From: Rhodospirillaceae bacterium
Lineage (GTDB): Bacteria; Pseudomonadota; Alphaproteobacteria; Rhodospirillales; Casp-alpha2
Length of the DNA: 64,000 nucleotides
NCBI GenBank assembly: GCA_016845145.1
Contig: JAERTE010000096.1
Span: 19,300 to 83,299 of the forward strand
Direction of reading: 5' to 3'
The notes below the pieces were generated by a model that saw nothing but the letters and a program-made list of their open reading frames with translations, was not told the DNA's origin and did no database searches. A program made the translations under genes and the position numbers. Shown here piece by piece: positions 19,664-28,723 of the stretch. Each line of letters starts with the position of its first letter. The first letter of the stretch is position 1.

Positions 19664-20242
19664 GAATAGGTCAGGTTGATCGGGCGGCGGGGGTACATCT
19701 TCGATCCACGCAAGCGTGCCTGAGGCGGATGGTTTCAAGACCGGAGCCACATCGGCATAAGATCGATTCGCATCACACCACATTGTGCGCCGGGAATTCG
19801 GCAGGACAACGGGCATGCGATTGTGGATGTGCGCGATTTCGCTGGCCGGCGTGCAGGTGATCACCACAAACCGCTCGCCGTCATGCAGGCCCGCAAACGC
19901 CATGAGACTTTCGTCGGCGGGGGCAATCCGGTTCTTCAGGCGGCTGCCGCTATCGCGACGCCATTCGAAATAGGCACTGGCAGGCACGATGCAGCGGTTT
20001 TGCAGCAGTGGTCGAAATGTCGGTTTTTCCGCCAGTGTCTCGGTACGGGCGTTGATGAGTGGCTTGTTATCCCAATCAACATTGAGCCCCCATTTCAATA
20101 CCATTGGACCGTCAGCGGCGATCACCAGCGCCGGGTCCGTCGGGCGGACTTGGCCGGTCGTGAATCCAATGGGCAGTTCGTCGATATCAAACTGGCGGGC
20201 CAAGTCGGCAGGGCCGACGTTTACTTCGAAGCGTGAACACAT
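19649..20242 (-). CDS. HMCES/YedK-type abasic-site (SRAP) protein
   Basis: The start is set at 20242 because the mature active site needs Cys2 (MCSRFEV). The frame is open 16 codons further, but that extension would bury the nucleophile. The 197-residue product keeps the SRAP residues: Cys2, Asn64 (NARTET), Glu93 (AYFEW) and His140 (IHNRMP). SRAP proteins form a thiazolidine crosslink with abasic sites in single-stranded DNA and shield them from error-prone repair; YedK and human HMCES are the type members. The tail ends in a proline-rich PPPPDQPDLFSGLG, where QPDLF resembles a beta-clamp-binding motif (QxxLF), a plausible way to reach replication forks. Confidence 0.94.
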   Translation of the reverse strand: MCSRFEVNVGPADLARQFDIDELPIGFTTGQVRPTDPALVIAADGPMVLKWGLNVDWDNKPLINARTETLAEKPTFRPLLQNRCIVPASAYFEWRRDSGSRLKNRIAPADESLMAFAGLHDGERFVVITCTPASEIAHIHNRMPVVLPNSRRTMWCDANRSYADVAPVLKPSASGTLAWIEDVPPPPDQPDLFSGLG

Positions 20243-20288
20243 GCGAGCAGTATAGCCTTTTGGGGTCGATTGGCCTAACGTCCTCGCC

Positions 20289-21029
20289 ATGAAAGAAGAA
20301 CGTCAAACAGTCATCGTTACGGGTGCGAGCCGGGGCATTGGGCATCATACAGCTCGGCTGTTTTTGCAGCGCGGTTGGCGCATTATCACCTGCTCGCGCG
20401 AGGATGCGCCGCCGGAATGCGGTCGTGACCGCAATTGGACCGTTCACATTCCGACTGACCTTGGAGATCCGGCGAGCGTCGAGAACTTTGTTGAACGCGT
20501 GAATGAGGAACTCGGAACCGAACCGCTGCACGGTTTGGTCAACAATGCAGGCATGTCACCCAAGACACCATATAAGGAACGGCTGGGCTGCCTGAACGGC
20601 GACCTGGACGCCTGGAAAGATGTGTTTGAGCTGAATTTTTACGCACCGCTGCGCCTGTCGCGCGGATTCGCGGCCGCGCTGCACCGGGGCAAAGGCGCGA
20701 TCGTCAACGTAACCTCGATCGCCGGCCACATGATTCACCCGTTCGCCGGGTCCGCTTATTCCATCTCCAAGACTGCGCTATCGGGCCTGACCCGCGAGAT
20801 GGCCAATGAGTTCGCGGAATTGGGGGTGCGGGTCAACGCCGTGGCGCCCGGCGAGATCGAGACCGAGATGATACAACCTGAGTATGAGATGCTGATTCCG
20901 CGCATCCCCATGGGGCATATGGGAACGCCCGAAGATGTGGCCAAGAGTATCTATTTCCTGTGTTCCAGCGATTCCGGTTACGTAACCGGCACCGAGGTCT
21001 GGGTCACCGGTGGCCAACATATGGTTTAG
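20289..21029 (+). CDS. Short-chain dehydrogenase/reductase
   Basis: A 246-residue classical SDR. The cofactor loop TGASRGIGHHTA is near residue 12, LVNNAG at about 86-91, and the catalytic Ser (VNVTSIAGHM) and Tyr-x3-Lys (YSISK) are in place. The tail VTGTEVWVTGGQHM is typical of FabG-like oxidoreductases. An Arg after the cofactor loop (TCSRED) suggests NADP(H). The start overlaps the HMCES upstream region divergently (46-bp gap). The stop is 4 nt before the glycosyltransferase fusion, so a role in a sugar or surface-polymer pathway is possible but unproven. Confidence 0.92.
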   Translation: MKEERQTVIVTGASRGIGHHTARLFLQRGWRIITCSREDAPPECGRDRNWTVHIPTDLGDPASVENFVERVNEELGTEPLHGLVNNAGMSPKTPYKERLGCLNGDLDAWKDVFELNFYAPLRLSRGFAAALHRGKGAIVNVTSIAGHMIHPFAGSAYSISKTALSGLTREMANEFAELGVRVNAVAPGEIETEMIQPEYEMLIPRIPMGHMGTPEDVAKSIYFLCSSDSGYVTGTEVWVTGGQHMV

Positions 21030-21033
21030 GCTC

Positions 21034-24000
21034 ATGGCCGAACCTCCGCATTCAAAAGACAACGCCGTCATACTTCATCATCCGGATGCGGTCGACATGA
21101 CGCGAGACAAGCTCATGGGCCGGCATGCGGCAGGGGCGGGGTTTTTGAAAGGCTTTGTCGATCACGCGGGCGTCGATCAGTATTTTTGCCAGGTATTGGA
21201 GGCCGAGCACGCTGAGGATTTCGCCAGACGCGTCGCCGCCTTGAGTGGCACGGGGGCAGGCGGTGGAGGCCGGCCTTGTTCGGTTGTAACGCCGGATGGC
21301 ATGCCGAAATTGCCCGAGAGTGCGCGCACGCTATATACACCGGACCCCGCTATCGGCACTCATGCGTGGCGGCGCAGAGGCGTTGGCGCGCGCAGTTACA
21401 GTATTTGCGGCGTCAACCACACCATTTCATCCGACACGGCCATGGACGGCATTGCTGGGTTGTTGACTGGCCCCATCCAGCCCTGGGACGCGGTGATATG
21501 CACGTCGCGCGCCGCGAAAGCGGCAATGATACGCTTGTTGGAAAATCATGCCGAGTATTTGAGCCAGCGTGGCAGTGGCAAGTTCCGCGTGCAGTTGAAA
21601 ATGCCGATCATTCCCCTTGGTGTGGATTGCGTTCGATATTTGGAAGGCGAGGCGGCGGAGGCTGTGCGCAATGGTGTGCGCCGAGGGCTTGGAGTTGGTG
21701 CAAATGACTTCGTTGCCCTCTATTTCGGACGTCTGAGCTTCCACGCCAAGGCGCATCCGTTACCCATGTATTCGGCGCTCGAAGAGGCGGCCCGCCGCAC
21801 TGGTAAACGCATCCATTTGATACAGACCGGCCGATTTCCCAATGAAGGAATTGAGCGGGAATTTCGCGACGGTGCACGTTCATTCTGCCCATCCGTCAAC
21901 GCGATTTTCCTCGATGGTCGTGACGATGATGTGTGCCGCGACGTTTGGTATGCAGCTGATGCATTTGTTTCTCTATCGGATAACATTCAAGAGAGCTTCG
22001 GCCTGACACCGATCGAAGCTATGGCCGCCGGCCTGCCATGTGTCGTCTCCGACTGGAACGGGTATCGCGATACGGTGCGCGATGGTGTTGATGGATTTTC
22101 CATTCCGACCTGGTTGCCGTTACCGGGGTCGGGCGGCGATTTGACTTTACCCAATGATAACCTTGTTGGAGACGCCGCGCGGGACCGCAACTACAATCAC
22201 TATTGCGGTGTCGTCAGCCAGTGCACCGCCATCGATGCACGTAAGGCCGCTGAAGCACTGACGGTATTGGTGGAGGACCCCGATCTTCGCCGCCGCATGG
22301 GTGAAAGCGGTCGGGCACGGGCACGACAGTCCTTCGATTGGCGGGTGGTCGTTAAGGCGTATCAGGATTTGTGGCGCGAGTTGGGCCATGTCCGAAGCCG
22401 CGGGGACGAACTGGCGCCGCCGGGTGACGGGCGACCCTTGAACCCGTTGCGCGATGATCCGTTCGCGCTGTTCGCAGGCTATGCCACCGCGACGGTCGAT
22501 GGCGAAGCCGTGGCCGAACTGGCTGTGCCGGCGGATCAAGTGCAGGCCCGTCTGGAAAACTTGCGCGTAGCGTCCATGAACGATTTTGCACAACCGGTAA
22601 TGCTGCCGAGCGAGGACATAAACCGCTTGCTAACGCTGTTGGCGGAAAAAGGGCCGTTGGATGTGTTTTCCGTGGCGGAATGTTTTGACGAGGCGCATCG
22701 GTTCCGCGTTCCACGCACCATCGCGTGGTTGGCGAAACTAGGTATCGTTGGTTTGTCGCCGGGTGATGGCAACGATCAGCCTGCGGCCGTTAAACCGGAA
22801 GACACCGAAACCGGACGGCTGGTGGCGCTGGGACTATCGGCCCGCGGGCGCGGCGCCATGCAGGCTGCCGTGGAGTATTTCGAAAAGGCGCTCAGAACCG
22901 ATCCGGGCGATGTAGACGCAAATATCCACATGGGCGAGGTGCTCGCCGGTCAGGGCCAGTTGGATTCGGCTGCTGCAGCGTTTCGCCGTGCGCTGAACCG
23001 TGCGCCCGATCACCTGTCGGCGCAACGAAACCTGGGCAAGGCATTGTTCCTTAAAGGCGATGAGCCGGCAGGAATCGAAGTCATGACCGCTACTGTTGCC
23101 CGCGCTCCGGAGGATGCCGATAGCCGTTTCCTATTGGGGGCGGCATACCGGCGGGTGGGGGAGGTCAACAAGGCGATCCGAGAGTTGGAGCATTGTTTGC
23201 GAATCGATGGAAACCGTGGTGATGCTTTGTTCCATCTCGGGCTTGCACGAAAAAGCCTGGGGCGGGAAGACCATGCCCGTAGCGCCTTCATGCAGGCCAT
23301 TGATCTTGATCCGCGTGATGTTTACGCAAAATCGGCACTACGCAATCTAGATACGGAAGACAAGGGTCGCCGAAATGTTGCCAACCGTGGTACTACGAGC
23401 GGCCGTTCCGGCAGCCAGACCGGTGGACGGCGTATTGCCTTACATCTCAGTACGCGTGGTCAGTATCCGATACTGAGGCCTATTTTTGAGGCTTTGGGCG
23501 ATCACCATTGGCCGTTGATGACGTGCGATGGCCGTGAACTGCAGGAGTTTGGAGCATCCGTCATCGTAATGGCCGGCTCTCATGCCGCAGCGCTCAAGCA
23601 ATTGGTGCCTGATGCGAGTGTCGTCAATGTTGGCTTTGGCCTGGCATCGAAGAACTTCCTAGGCCGGGTGGGTAAGATTGGTGATTTCCTGTGCGCACCG
23701 GGTGCAGCCGCTGCGGCCGATATCCGTGAGCGCCGTGGTCTGCCGGAAAACCGGGTTTGGGCCACCGGGTATCCGCCCATGGACGCCTTGTTCGCCGAGA
23801 TATCCCGAAGTGGTGCCGATCACGCGAATAAGAAACGTCCTACAATTGTTTATGCGCCGACGGATCGGCATTTTCTTTCCTCGGTGCAGATGCTCGGGAG
23901 TGAGGTTCTGGAATTACTGACACGCGGTCGAACCGATATCGAGCTTGTTCTTAGGCCGCATCCACGCCACTGCGAACATCCGCCGCCGTGGCTTGCTGTC

Positions 24001-24411
24001 TGGCGTGAACTGGCGGCGAAGCACAACCATGTCACATTGGTTGATGACCCGGCAGCCGCTGCTGCTTCTTGGCTCGCGAACGCGGATGTGCTGGTCAGCG
24101 ACGCATCGAGTATTATGTTGGAATTTTTGGCACTCGATCGGCCAATGGTACTGCTTTCCAACCCGGATCGATTTAACGATCCAACCCATTTCGACGCTGC
24201 CGGGCTTGAATGGGTATGGCGTGATATGGGCGAAGAGATATATGACGTCGAATTGTTGTCGGAAGCCGTCAATCGGGCTCTCAGTGGCGCAGATGAGCGT
24301 GCGGATATACGGCGAGGGTATCGCGACTATCTTTACGGTGACATGACGGATGGCAACGCCGCGAAGCGGATTGCTGCGCAGATAGCAACGATTCGCAACG
24401 TTAAGGGTTGA
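21034..24411 (+). CDS. GT4 glycosyltransferase - TPR - CDP-glycerol glycerophosphotransferase-like fusion
   Basis: The start at 21034 (1125 residues) is preferred over a GTG at 21010 inside the SDR gene. Domains in order: a family-4-type glycosyltransferase (about 100-470) with a GRLSFHAKAHPLP sugar-nucleotide region and the E-x7-E motif ESFGLTPIE at 320; a linker of about 120 residues that looks helical; TPR repeats (about 596-770); and a C-terminal domain (about 800-1120) like CDP-glycerol:poly-glycerophosphate transferases (TagB/TagF), with RPHPR at 974-978 and SDASSIMLEF from 1022. TagF-type domains add polyol phosphates to surface polymers in Gram-positives and to some Gram-negative capsules. 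A single-chain fusion with GT4 and TPR points to building a polyol-phosphate glycan, perhaps on protein or lipid. The combination is inference. Confidence 0.83.
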   Translation: MAEPPHSKDNAVILHHPDAVDMTRDKLMGRHAAGAGFLKGFVDHAGVDQYFCQVLEAEHAEDFARRVAALSGTGAGGGGRPCSVVTPDGMPKLPESARTLYTPDPAIGTHAWRRRGVGARSYSICGVNHTISSDTAMDGIAGLLTGPIQPWDAVICTSRAAKAAMIRLLENHAEYLSQRGSGKFRVQLKMPIIPLGVDCVRYLEGEAAEAVRNGVRRGLGVGANDFVALYFGRLSFHAKAHPLPMYSALEEAARRTGKRIHLIQTGRFPNEGIEREFRDGARSFCPSVNAIFLDGRDDDVCRDVWYAADAFVSLSDNIQESFGLTPIEAMAAGLPCVVSDWNGYRDTVRDGVDGFSIPTWLPLPGSGGDLTLPNDNLVGDAARDRNYNHYCGVVSQCTAIDARKAAEALTVLVEDPDLRRRMGESGRARARQSFDWRVVVKAYQDLWRELGHVRSRGDELAPPGDGRPLNPLRDDPFALFAGYATATVDGEAVAELAVPADQVQARLENLRVASMNDFAQPVMLPSEDINRLLTLLAEKGPLDVFSVAECFDEAHRFRVPRTIAWLAKLGIVGLSPGDGNDQPAAVKPEDTETGRLVALGLSARGRGAMQAAVEYFEKALRTDPGDVDANIHMGEVLAGQGQLDSAAAAFRRALNRAPDHLSAQRNLGKALFLKGDEPAGIEVMTATVARAPEDADSRFLLGAAYRRVGEVNKAIRELEHCLRIDGNRGDALFHLGLARKSLGREDHARSAFMQAIDLDPRDVYAKSALRNLDTEDKGRRNVANRGTTSGRSGSQTGGRRIALHLSTRGQYPILRPIFEALGDHHWPLMTCDGRELQEFGASVIVMAGSHAAALKQLVPDASVVNVGFGLASKNFLGRVGKIGDFLCAPGAAAAADIRERRGLPENRVWATGYPPMDALFAEISRSGADHANKKRPTIVYAPTDRHFLSSVQMLGSEVLELLTRGRTDIELVLRPHPRHCEHPPPWLAVWRELAAKHNHVTLVDDPAAAAASWLANADVLVSDASSIMLEFLALDRPMVLLSNPDRFNDPTHFDAAGLEWVWRDMGEEIYDVELLSEAVNRALSGADERADIRRGYRDYLYGDMTDGNAAKRIAAQIATIRNVKG

Positions 24412-24422
24412 AAAACCACTAT

Positions 24423-24460
24423 TTATCCACATTTTGCGTCAGCATAGTGATTTACCCACA
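24423..24460 (+). promoter_or_regulatory. Two DnaA-box-like nonamers
   Basis: TTATCCACA at 24423-24431 is a perfect match to the TTATNCACA DnaA box, and TTACCCACA at 24452-24460 differs by one base, in the same orientation 29 bp away. They sit just upstream of a TATAAT element and the coiled-coil gene. An exact nonamer can occur by chance in 64 kb, so this is suggestive only. Confidence 0.35.
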
Positions 24461-24471
24461 ATATTTCGTGT

Positions 24472-24477
24472 TATAAT
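24472..24477 (+). promoter_or_regulatory. Candidate -10 element for the coiled-coil gene
   Basis: A perfect TATAAT lies 52 bp before the ATG at 24529. No good -35 hexamer is present at 16-18 bp spacing (the nearest is TTTACC at 15 bp, overlapping the second DnaA-like box), so an activator may be needed. A strong AAGGAGG Shine-Dalgarno is at 24513-24519. Confidence 0.4.
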
Positions 24478-24528
24478 CTGCGCTCAACTTTCCCCTGGGC
24501 TCTGATCGCCGCAAGGAGGCGTGCCGTC

Positions 24529-27500
24529 ATGGCTGAGCAAAATACAGACCCCAATATACCGCGACCGGGATCAGAGCCTGCGGATAACGCGCGCGCTGAC
24601 GACATTGATCTTGGTGCCGGGTCGGGTCCGCCTCTTCCCGAATTGCCGCCGGGTCAGGAAGGCCTCAAGCTGGAGGATTGGCGCACGCCCCTTCATCTAC
24701 GATACCGCTTGGCGTCCATCGCAGGCGCTGTGGCGAGCATCGCTTGGTTGATTGGCTGGTATCAGTTTGTCGAAACCCAATTGGGTTGGGACAATCTTCT
24801 GGCTTTGTTACCACATGAATTGACCGGGCTGCTTGTGGGCATGGTGACGCCATTGGCGATGCTTTGGACAGTAGTTGCGTTTTTCGAGCGCGGACACCAA
24901 CTGCGCTGGGAAACGGAGGCATTGCGCTGGCACTTGCGGCAATTGATCTATCCATCTGATCGAGCCCGCTCACGCGTGGCACAGATTACCGACACATTGC
25001 GCGGCCAGGCACAGGACTTAACTCGCGCCTCCGAAGAAGCTGCCCGCCGTGCCGAAGCTGTCAGCAGTTTAATTCGTGACCGGACACTTGAACTTTCTCA
25101 GGTATCGGAAGATGCCGATCTCCGTTCTCATGCGGTTGCCGATGCCTTGCGCCGTCAGACTGACGATCTGCAATCGGTCACCAGCGACGCTGCTGAAAGA
25201 GTACGCGACGTCAGTGAACACCTCGACAAACGAGCGCGTGAACTTGGTGCAACGACGGAACGCGCAGGAACACGCGCAGAAGACCTTGCCGGCATCTTGC
25301 TGGAGCGCACGGAAGGGCTAACCCGTGTCGCCGAGTTGGCGTCCGAGAGAGCCAGCGAGGGTGCGGATCATCTCGATATCCGACGCGAGCAACTTGAACG
25401 GGCGGCGGAGCATGTAACGACGCGGGCGCTGGAGGCCGAATCAATTCTAGAAGAACGCACGGCCAATATCCGTGATTCGGCGGAAGAAGCCGCGTCCGTC
25501 GTGCGTTCCGGCGCGGAAACATTGCAAGTCCAGGGTCGTGATCTGGAGACCCGAACGGAACGCGCCGCGGCAATGGTAGAGCAGATGCGCGAGCATTTGG
25601 GTGCGCAAGCCGATGTGCTTTCGGAAGTATCGGAGAAGACCGAGAAAACATCAGGGGAACTGGAACAGCGTTTGGCGCGCCAGTCGGCAGCACTGCTTGA
25701 AACGGTGGACCACGCAAATGCGGGCATTCGATCCGCGACCGATGCTTTTGATACTCAAGCACATGAGCTGATAGCGACCTCCGGCGAGGTTGAGGAAACG
25801 ATTCGTACCAGCCGGCGCTTGTTCGATGAGCAAGCGCGCGAAACGACGGTTCTTGGCGAAGAAACGGCAGTGCGCACAGAGGCGGTCGGCGAGCATTTGC
25901 GCCGAAATGCCGATCAGCTGTCGTTGATCGCCGAGCGAGTTTTAGCGGAAGTAGCGCGCGTTGGTGCGGGACTGGAAGACCGTTCCAATGATCTTGGTGA
26001 GATTTCCGTGACCGCCTCGGATCGCATCAATGCCGCCGGTGATAGTTTGGGTGATCAAGCCCGTGCCCTGGAGGCAGCCTCCCATAAAGGGGTGGAGAAT
26101 ATCGGCGCTATTTCCACTCAGATGCTTGAACGGGCTGAGGAATTGACCACTGTATCCGAGCGCGCCGGCACGCAGTTGTCTGGCGCTGCCGAGGCGCTCA
26201 ATCGAGGCGGAGAGTCGTTGACTCGCGTCACCGACAAGGGACGCTCTCAAATTGAGCAAGTGACGAACGTGCTGGATACCGCACAGGAAACCGTGGCAGC
26301 AGGTACGGAACGCGGTCAACACGCGGCGGAATTGTTGCGCGAACGCCTGGATGGCGTCACGGGCGCATCTGAGCATGCGGTCTCACGCTTGCAGGTTCTA
26401 GGCACCACGGTTCAGGAGAAGGCGCGCGATCTAAGCTTGGTTGCCGGAACCGCGACCGACGATGTCTCACGTGTTGCCAATTTGTTGGAATCGAGTGCCG
26501 GACAACTGTCGAATCTATCATCGCGGGCTGCGACGGTGATGGTCAATACAGGCAAGATATTACGTGAAAGGGTCGACGATCTTGATCAGGCGACCGAGCG
26601 TGTCGAGAGCCGCTTGCATGTGGTCAGCGATGAGTTGCAAGGCACGCTGACAGAAGTGATGACGACCTCCGACACGGCTGCCGGGAAGGTTCGAGAAGTG
26701 GCAGAAACCCTCCGCGCCAACGCAACAGAATTGAATAGTGCGGGACGCAATGCGGTGAACGATGTGGCCCAGGTCGGCGGCGCGTTCTCGGAGCAATCCA
26801 ACCAATTGTCTGCAGGTGCCGACAAGGCGGCGCAGTTGTTGTCCTTGGTGACGGAGGTCATGGCGCGGCAGGCGGATTCGCTGAAGCACGCCACGGACCG
26901 CGCCGGCGTTGATCTTGATACGATCAGCGATACTTTCCAGGAGCGTGCCAATGAGCTCGACGATCTGAGCGAGCGTACGCGCGAGCGACTGGGCGATGCC
27001 AGTGGGCATTTGCAGGAGACTGCCGGTCAACTTGCCGCCGTCTCGGACGAAGCCGCCAACCGGGTAGACCGCGCAACAAATCGGCTGGATACGACGCGCG
27101 AGGAAGTCGCTGCCGCTGCTTTCGCCGCCGAGGATCATATGGCTTCGGTGGCCGCCAACCTGGAAGATCGGGTGGATACCGCGACCTCGGCCTCGTCGCG
27201 TGCGGCGTCTCATCTGGAGGGAATCGCTGCATCCTTGAAATCTCACATCGGTGAATTGGAAGGCTCGCTGGATCAGGCTCGCGTGCGCTTTGATGACGTC
27301 GGTGATTTGTTGCATCGCAGTTCCAACGATTTGACCACCGCTTACGATGCTGCGTCGACGCATGTGCAATCTTTCGCCGATACCCTAAACCAGCAATCAG
27401 CGACGCTAAGACTGTCCTCCACCGAGGCTTCGGCACAATTGGGGCGTGTCAGTGAGAGCCTGGGCGAGCGCACCCATGAACTAACCAGCAGTGCGGAGCG

Positions 27501-28683
27501 CGCCGCCCAATTGGTTGGTCTGGTGACCGAAGCGCTGGGGCGGCATTCCGAGGAAACGACGCAGGTCTCGGACCATCTATTCCGACAGGTGGAGAACCTG
27601 GCGCACGAACTGTCGCAGCAGTACGGTGAACTCGACGGCATGTCCGGGCAGTCGCTTGTCAACTTGCGGAAAGTCGGGCACGACCTTCGGCGTCAGGCGC
27701 AAGAACTTGATGGGGTCTCCAAGCGGGCCGCAACCCAGCTTACCGATGTCGGCGATACCATGCAGCATCGTTCCGATCTGCTGAGCACCGCCATAGACGA
27801 AGCTACCGAGCGATTGCAACGGGTCAATGAAAACCTGACGGAAAGCTCAGCCGAGGCCAGCGTCGCGGTGGACGTCAATGCGTCGAAGCTGAACAAGGCA
27901 ATAGACATGTTCCGTCAGCAGACCCAGGAAACCGGTCTTAGCGTCGAGGGTGTCGGCGGCAGGCTGGAAGGAATGGCCGAGACATTGCGTCGACAGGTCT
28001 ATAGCCTTGGCAGCACCTATCAGCGCACGGAGCAAGGCATGGAAGCGCTCTCGGGCGCGGTTGAGCGCCGGGCCGGCGAGTTGAGTTCCGCAACGGAAGC
28101 GGCGCTTGCCAAAGTGGCCGCCTGGGACCAGCACGTACGCTCACAAGCCGATGCACTCAACCAGACAACCGCACAGGCGTCTCAGAATGCCGAGGAAGCG
28201 GCGCGTTTGATGGAGCGCCAAACCCAGGAAATGCGGGAGTCATCCAACGAAGCCCGCACACTCGTCGAACAGTTGAAGGAGCGTCGCGACAAGGCCGCTG
28301 TTTCCGATTTCATGCAACAAGCCGGCTTCGTCAACGAGCGCCTGCAATCGCTGGCCGTGGATATGAACCGCGTGCTGGAAACGGTTGTCAGCGAAGAAGA
28401 TTGGCGCCGATACAACAAGGGCGAAACGGGTGTCTTCGTACGCAAGATGCTGGGTTTCCGCGAGAAGGCGAAGCTCAATATCGTGCGCGACAAGTACCAA
28501 CGCGATACCGAATTCCGCGAGTATGTGACACGTTATCTCGACGAGTTCGACGGTCTGCTCTCGCATGCACAGAACCTTGATCAATCCAGCCTGCTCCGCG
28601 GTACTTTCCTGGCCTCGGACGTGGGTAAAGTCTACATGCTGTTGGCCCGGGCTCTGGGGCGCGATATTGTGACTGGTGAGTGA
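24529..28683 (+). CDS. Membrane-anchored giant coiled-coil protein with 44 25-residue repeats (TipN-like architecture)
   Basis: A 1384-residue protein. Residues 1-60 are soluble and Pro/acid rich. Two membrane helices follow (about 61-81 and 98-119) joined by a short acidic loop; the flanking Arg-rich segments place both ends in the cytoplasm. From residue 142 to 1237 the protein is 44 consecutive helical units. All are exactly 25 residues except unit 19, which is 21 (a clean 4-residue loss). A typical unit reads hydrophobic-Ser-Glu-Arg-Ala at its start and ends in Glu-Leu plus two residues. A partial unit (1238-1262) leads into a conserved-looking 122-residue C-terminal globular region (1263-1384). 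If fully helical the rod would be roughly 160 nm. The layout (two N-terminal TMs, long cytoplasmic coiled coil) resembles the Caulobacter polarity landmark TipN. Homology to TipN is not shown by sequence; the exact role is unknown. Confidence 0.85.
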   Translation: MAEQNTDPNIPRPGSEPADNARADDIDLGAGSGPPLPELPPGQEGLKLEDWRTPLHLRYRLASIAGAVASIAWLIGWYQFVETQLGWDNLLALLPHELTGLLVGMVTPLAMLWTVVAFFERGHQLRWETEALRWHLRQLIYPSDRARSRVAQITDTLRGQAQDLTRASEEAARRAEAVSSLIRDRTLELSQVSEDADLRSHAVADALRRQTDDLQSVTSDAAERVRDVSEHLDKRARELGATTERAGTRAEDLAGILLERTEGLTRVAELASERASEGADHLDIRREQLERAAEHVTTRALEAESILEERTANIRDSAEEAASVVRSGAETLQVQGRDLETRTERAAAMVEQMREHLGAQADVLSEVSEKTEKTSGELEQRLARQSAALLETVDHANAGIRSATDAFDTQAHELIATSGEVEETIRTSRRLFDEQARETTVLGEETAVRTEAVGEHLRRNADQLSLIAERVLAEVARVGAGLEDRSNDLGEISVTASDRINAAGDSLGDQARALEAASHKGVENIGAISTQMLERAEELTTVSERAGTQLSGAAEALNRGGESLTRVTDKGRSQIEQVTNVLDTAQETVAAGTERGQHAAELLRERLDGVTGASEHAVSRLQVLGTTVQEKARDLSLVAGTATDDVSRVANLLESSAGQLSNLSSRAATVMVNTGKILRERVDDLDQATERVESRLHVVSDELQGTLTEVMTTSDTAAGKVREVAETLRANATELNSAGRNAVNDVAQVGGAFSEQSNQLSAGADKAAQLLSLVTEVMARQADSLKHATDRAGVDLDTISDTFQERANELDDLSERTRERLGDASGHLQETAGQLAAVSDEAANRVDRATNRLDTTREEVAAAAFAAEDHMASVAANLEDRVDTATSASSRAASHLEGIAASLKSHIGELEGSLDQARVRFDDVGDLLHRSSNDLTTAYDAASTHVQSFADTLNQQSATLRLSSTEASAQLGRVSESLGERTHELTSSAERAAQLVGLVTEALGRHSEETTQVSDHLFRQVENLAHELSQQYGELDGMSGQSLVNLRKVGHDLRRQAQELDGVSKRAATQLTDVGDTMQHRSDLLSTAIDEATERLQRVNENLTESSAEASVAVDVNASKLNKAIDMFRQQTQETGLSVEGVGGRLEGMAETLRRQVYSLGSTYQRTEQGMEALSGAVERRAGELSSATEAALAKVAAWDQHVRSQADALNQTTAQASQNAEEAARLMERQTQEMRESSNEARTLVEQLKERRDKAAVSDFMQQAGFVNERLQSLAVDMNRVLETVVSEEDWRRYNKGETGVFVRKMLGFREKAKLNIVRDKYQRDTEFREYVTRYLDEFDGLLSHAQNLDQSSLLRGTFLASDVGKVYMLLARALGRDIVTGE
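24952..28239 (+). repeat. Array of 25-codon (75-bp) repeats inside the coiled-coil gene
   Basis: Codons 142-1237 divide into 44 units of 25 codons with a single 21-codon unit (number 19). The period is exact in protein but the DNA has diverged greatly, so this is an old amplification, not a recent tandem repeat. Twenty-five residues equals two heptads plus one hendecad, which gives an almost straight supercoil. Confidence 0.85.
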
Positions 28684-28723
28684 TCGCACGACCACTGGAA
28701 ATCCAACCAAGAGGAACTAAAGA

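Noticed and set aside
19525..19713. Small ORF overlapping the hypothetical and HMCES genes
   Set aside because: Shadow frame with no ribosome-binding site; both overlapped genes are better supported.
24423..24460. Replication origin
   Set aside because: Only two DnaA-like boxes, no AT-rich unwinding element or origin-linked genes (hemE, parAB, dnaA) nearby.
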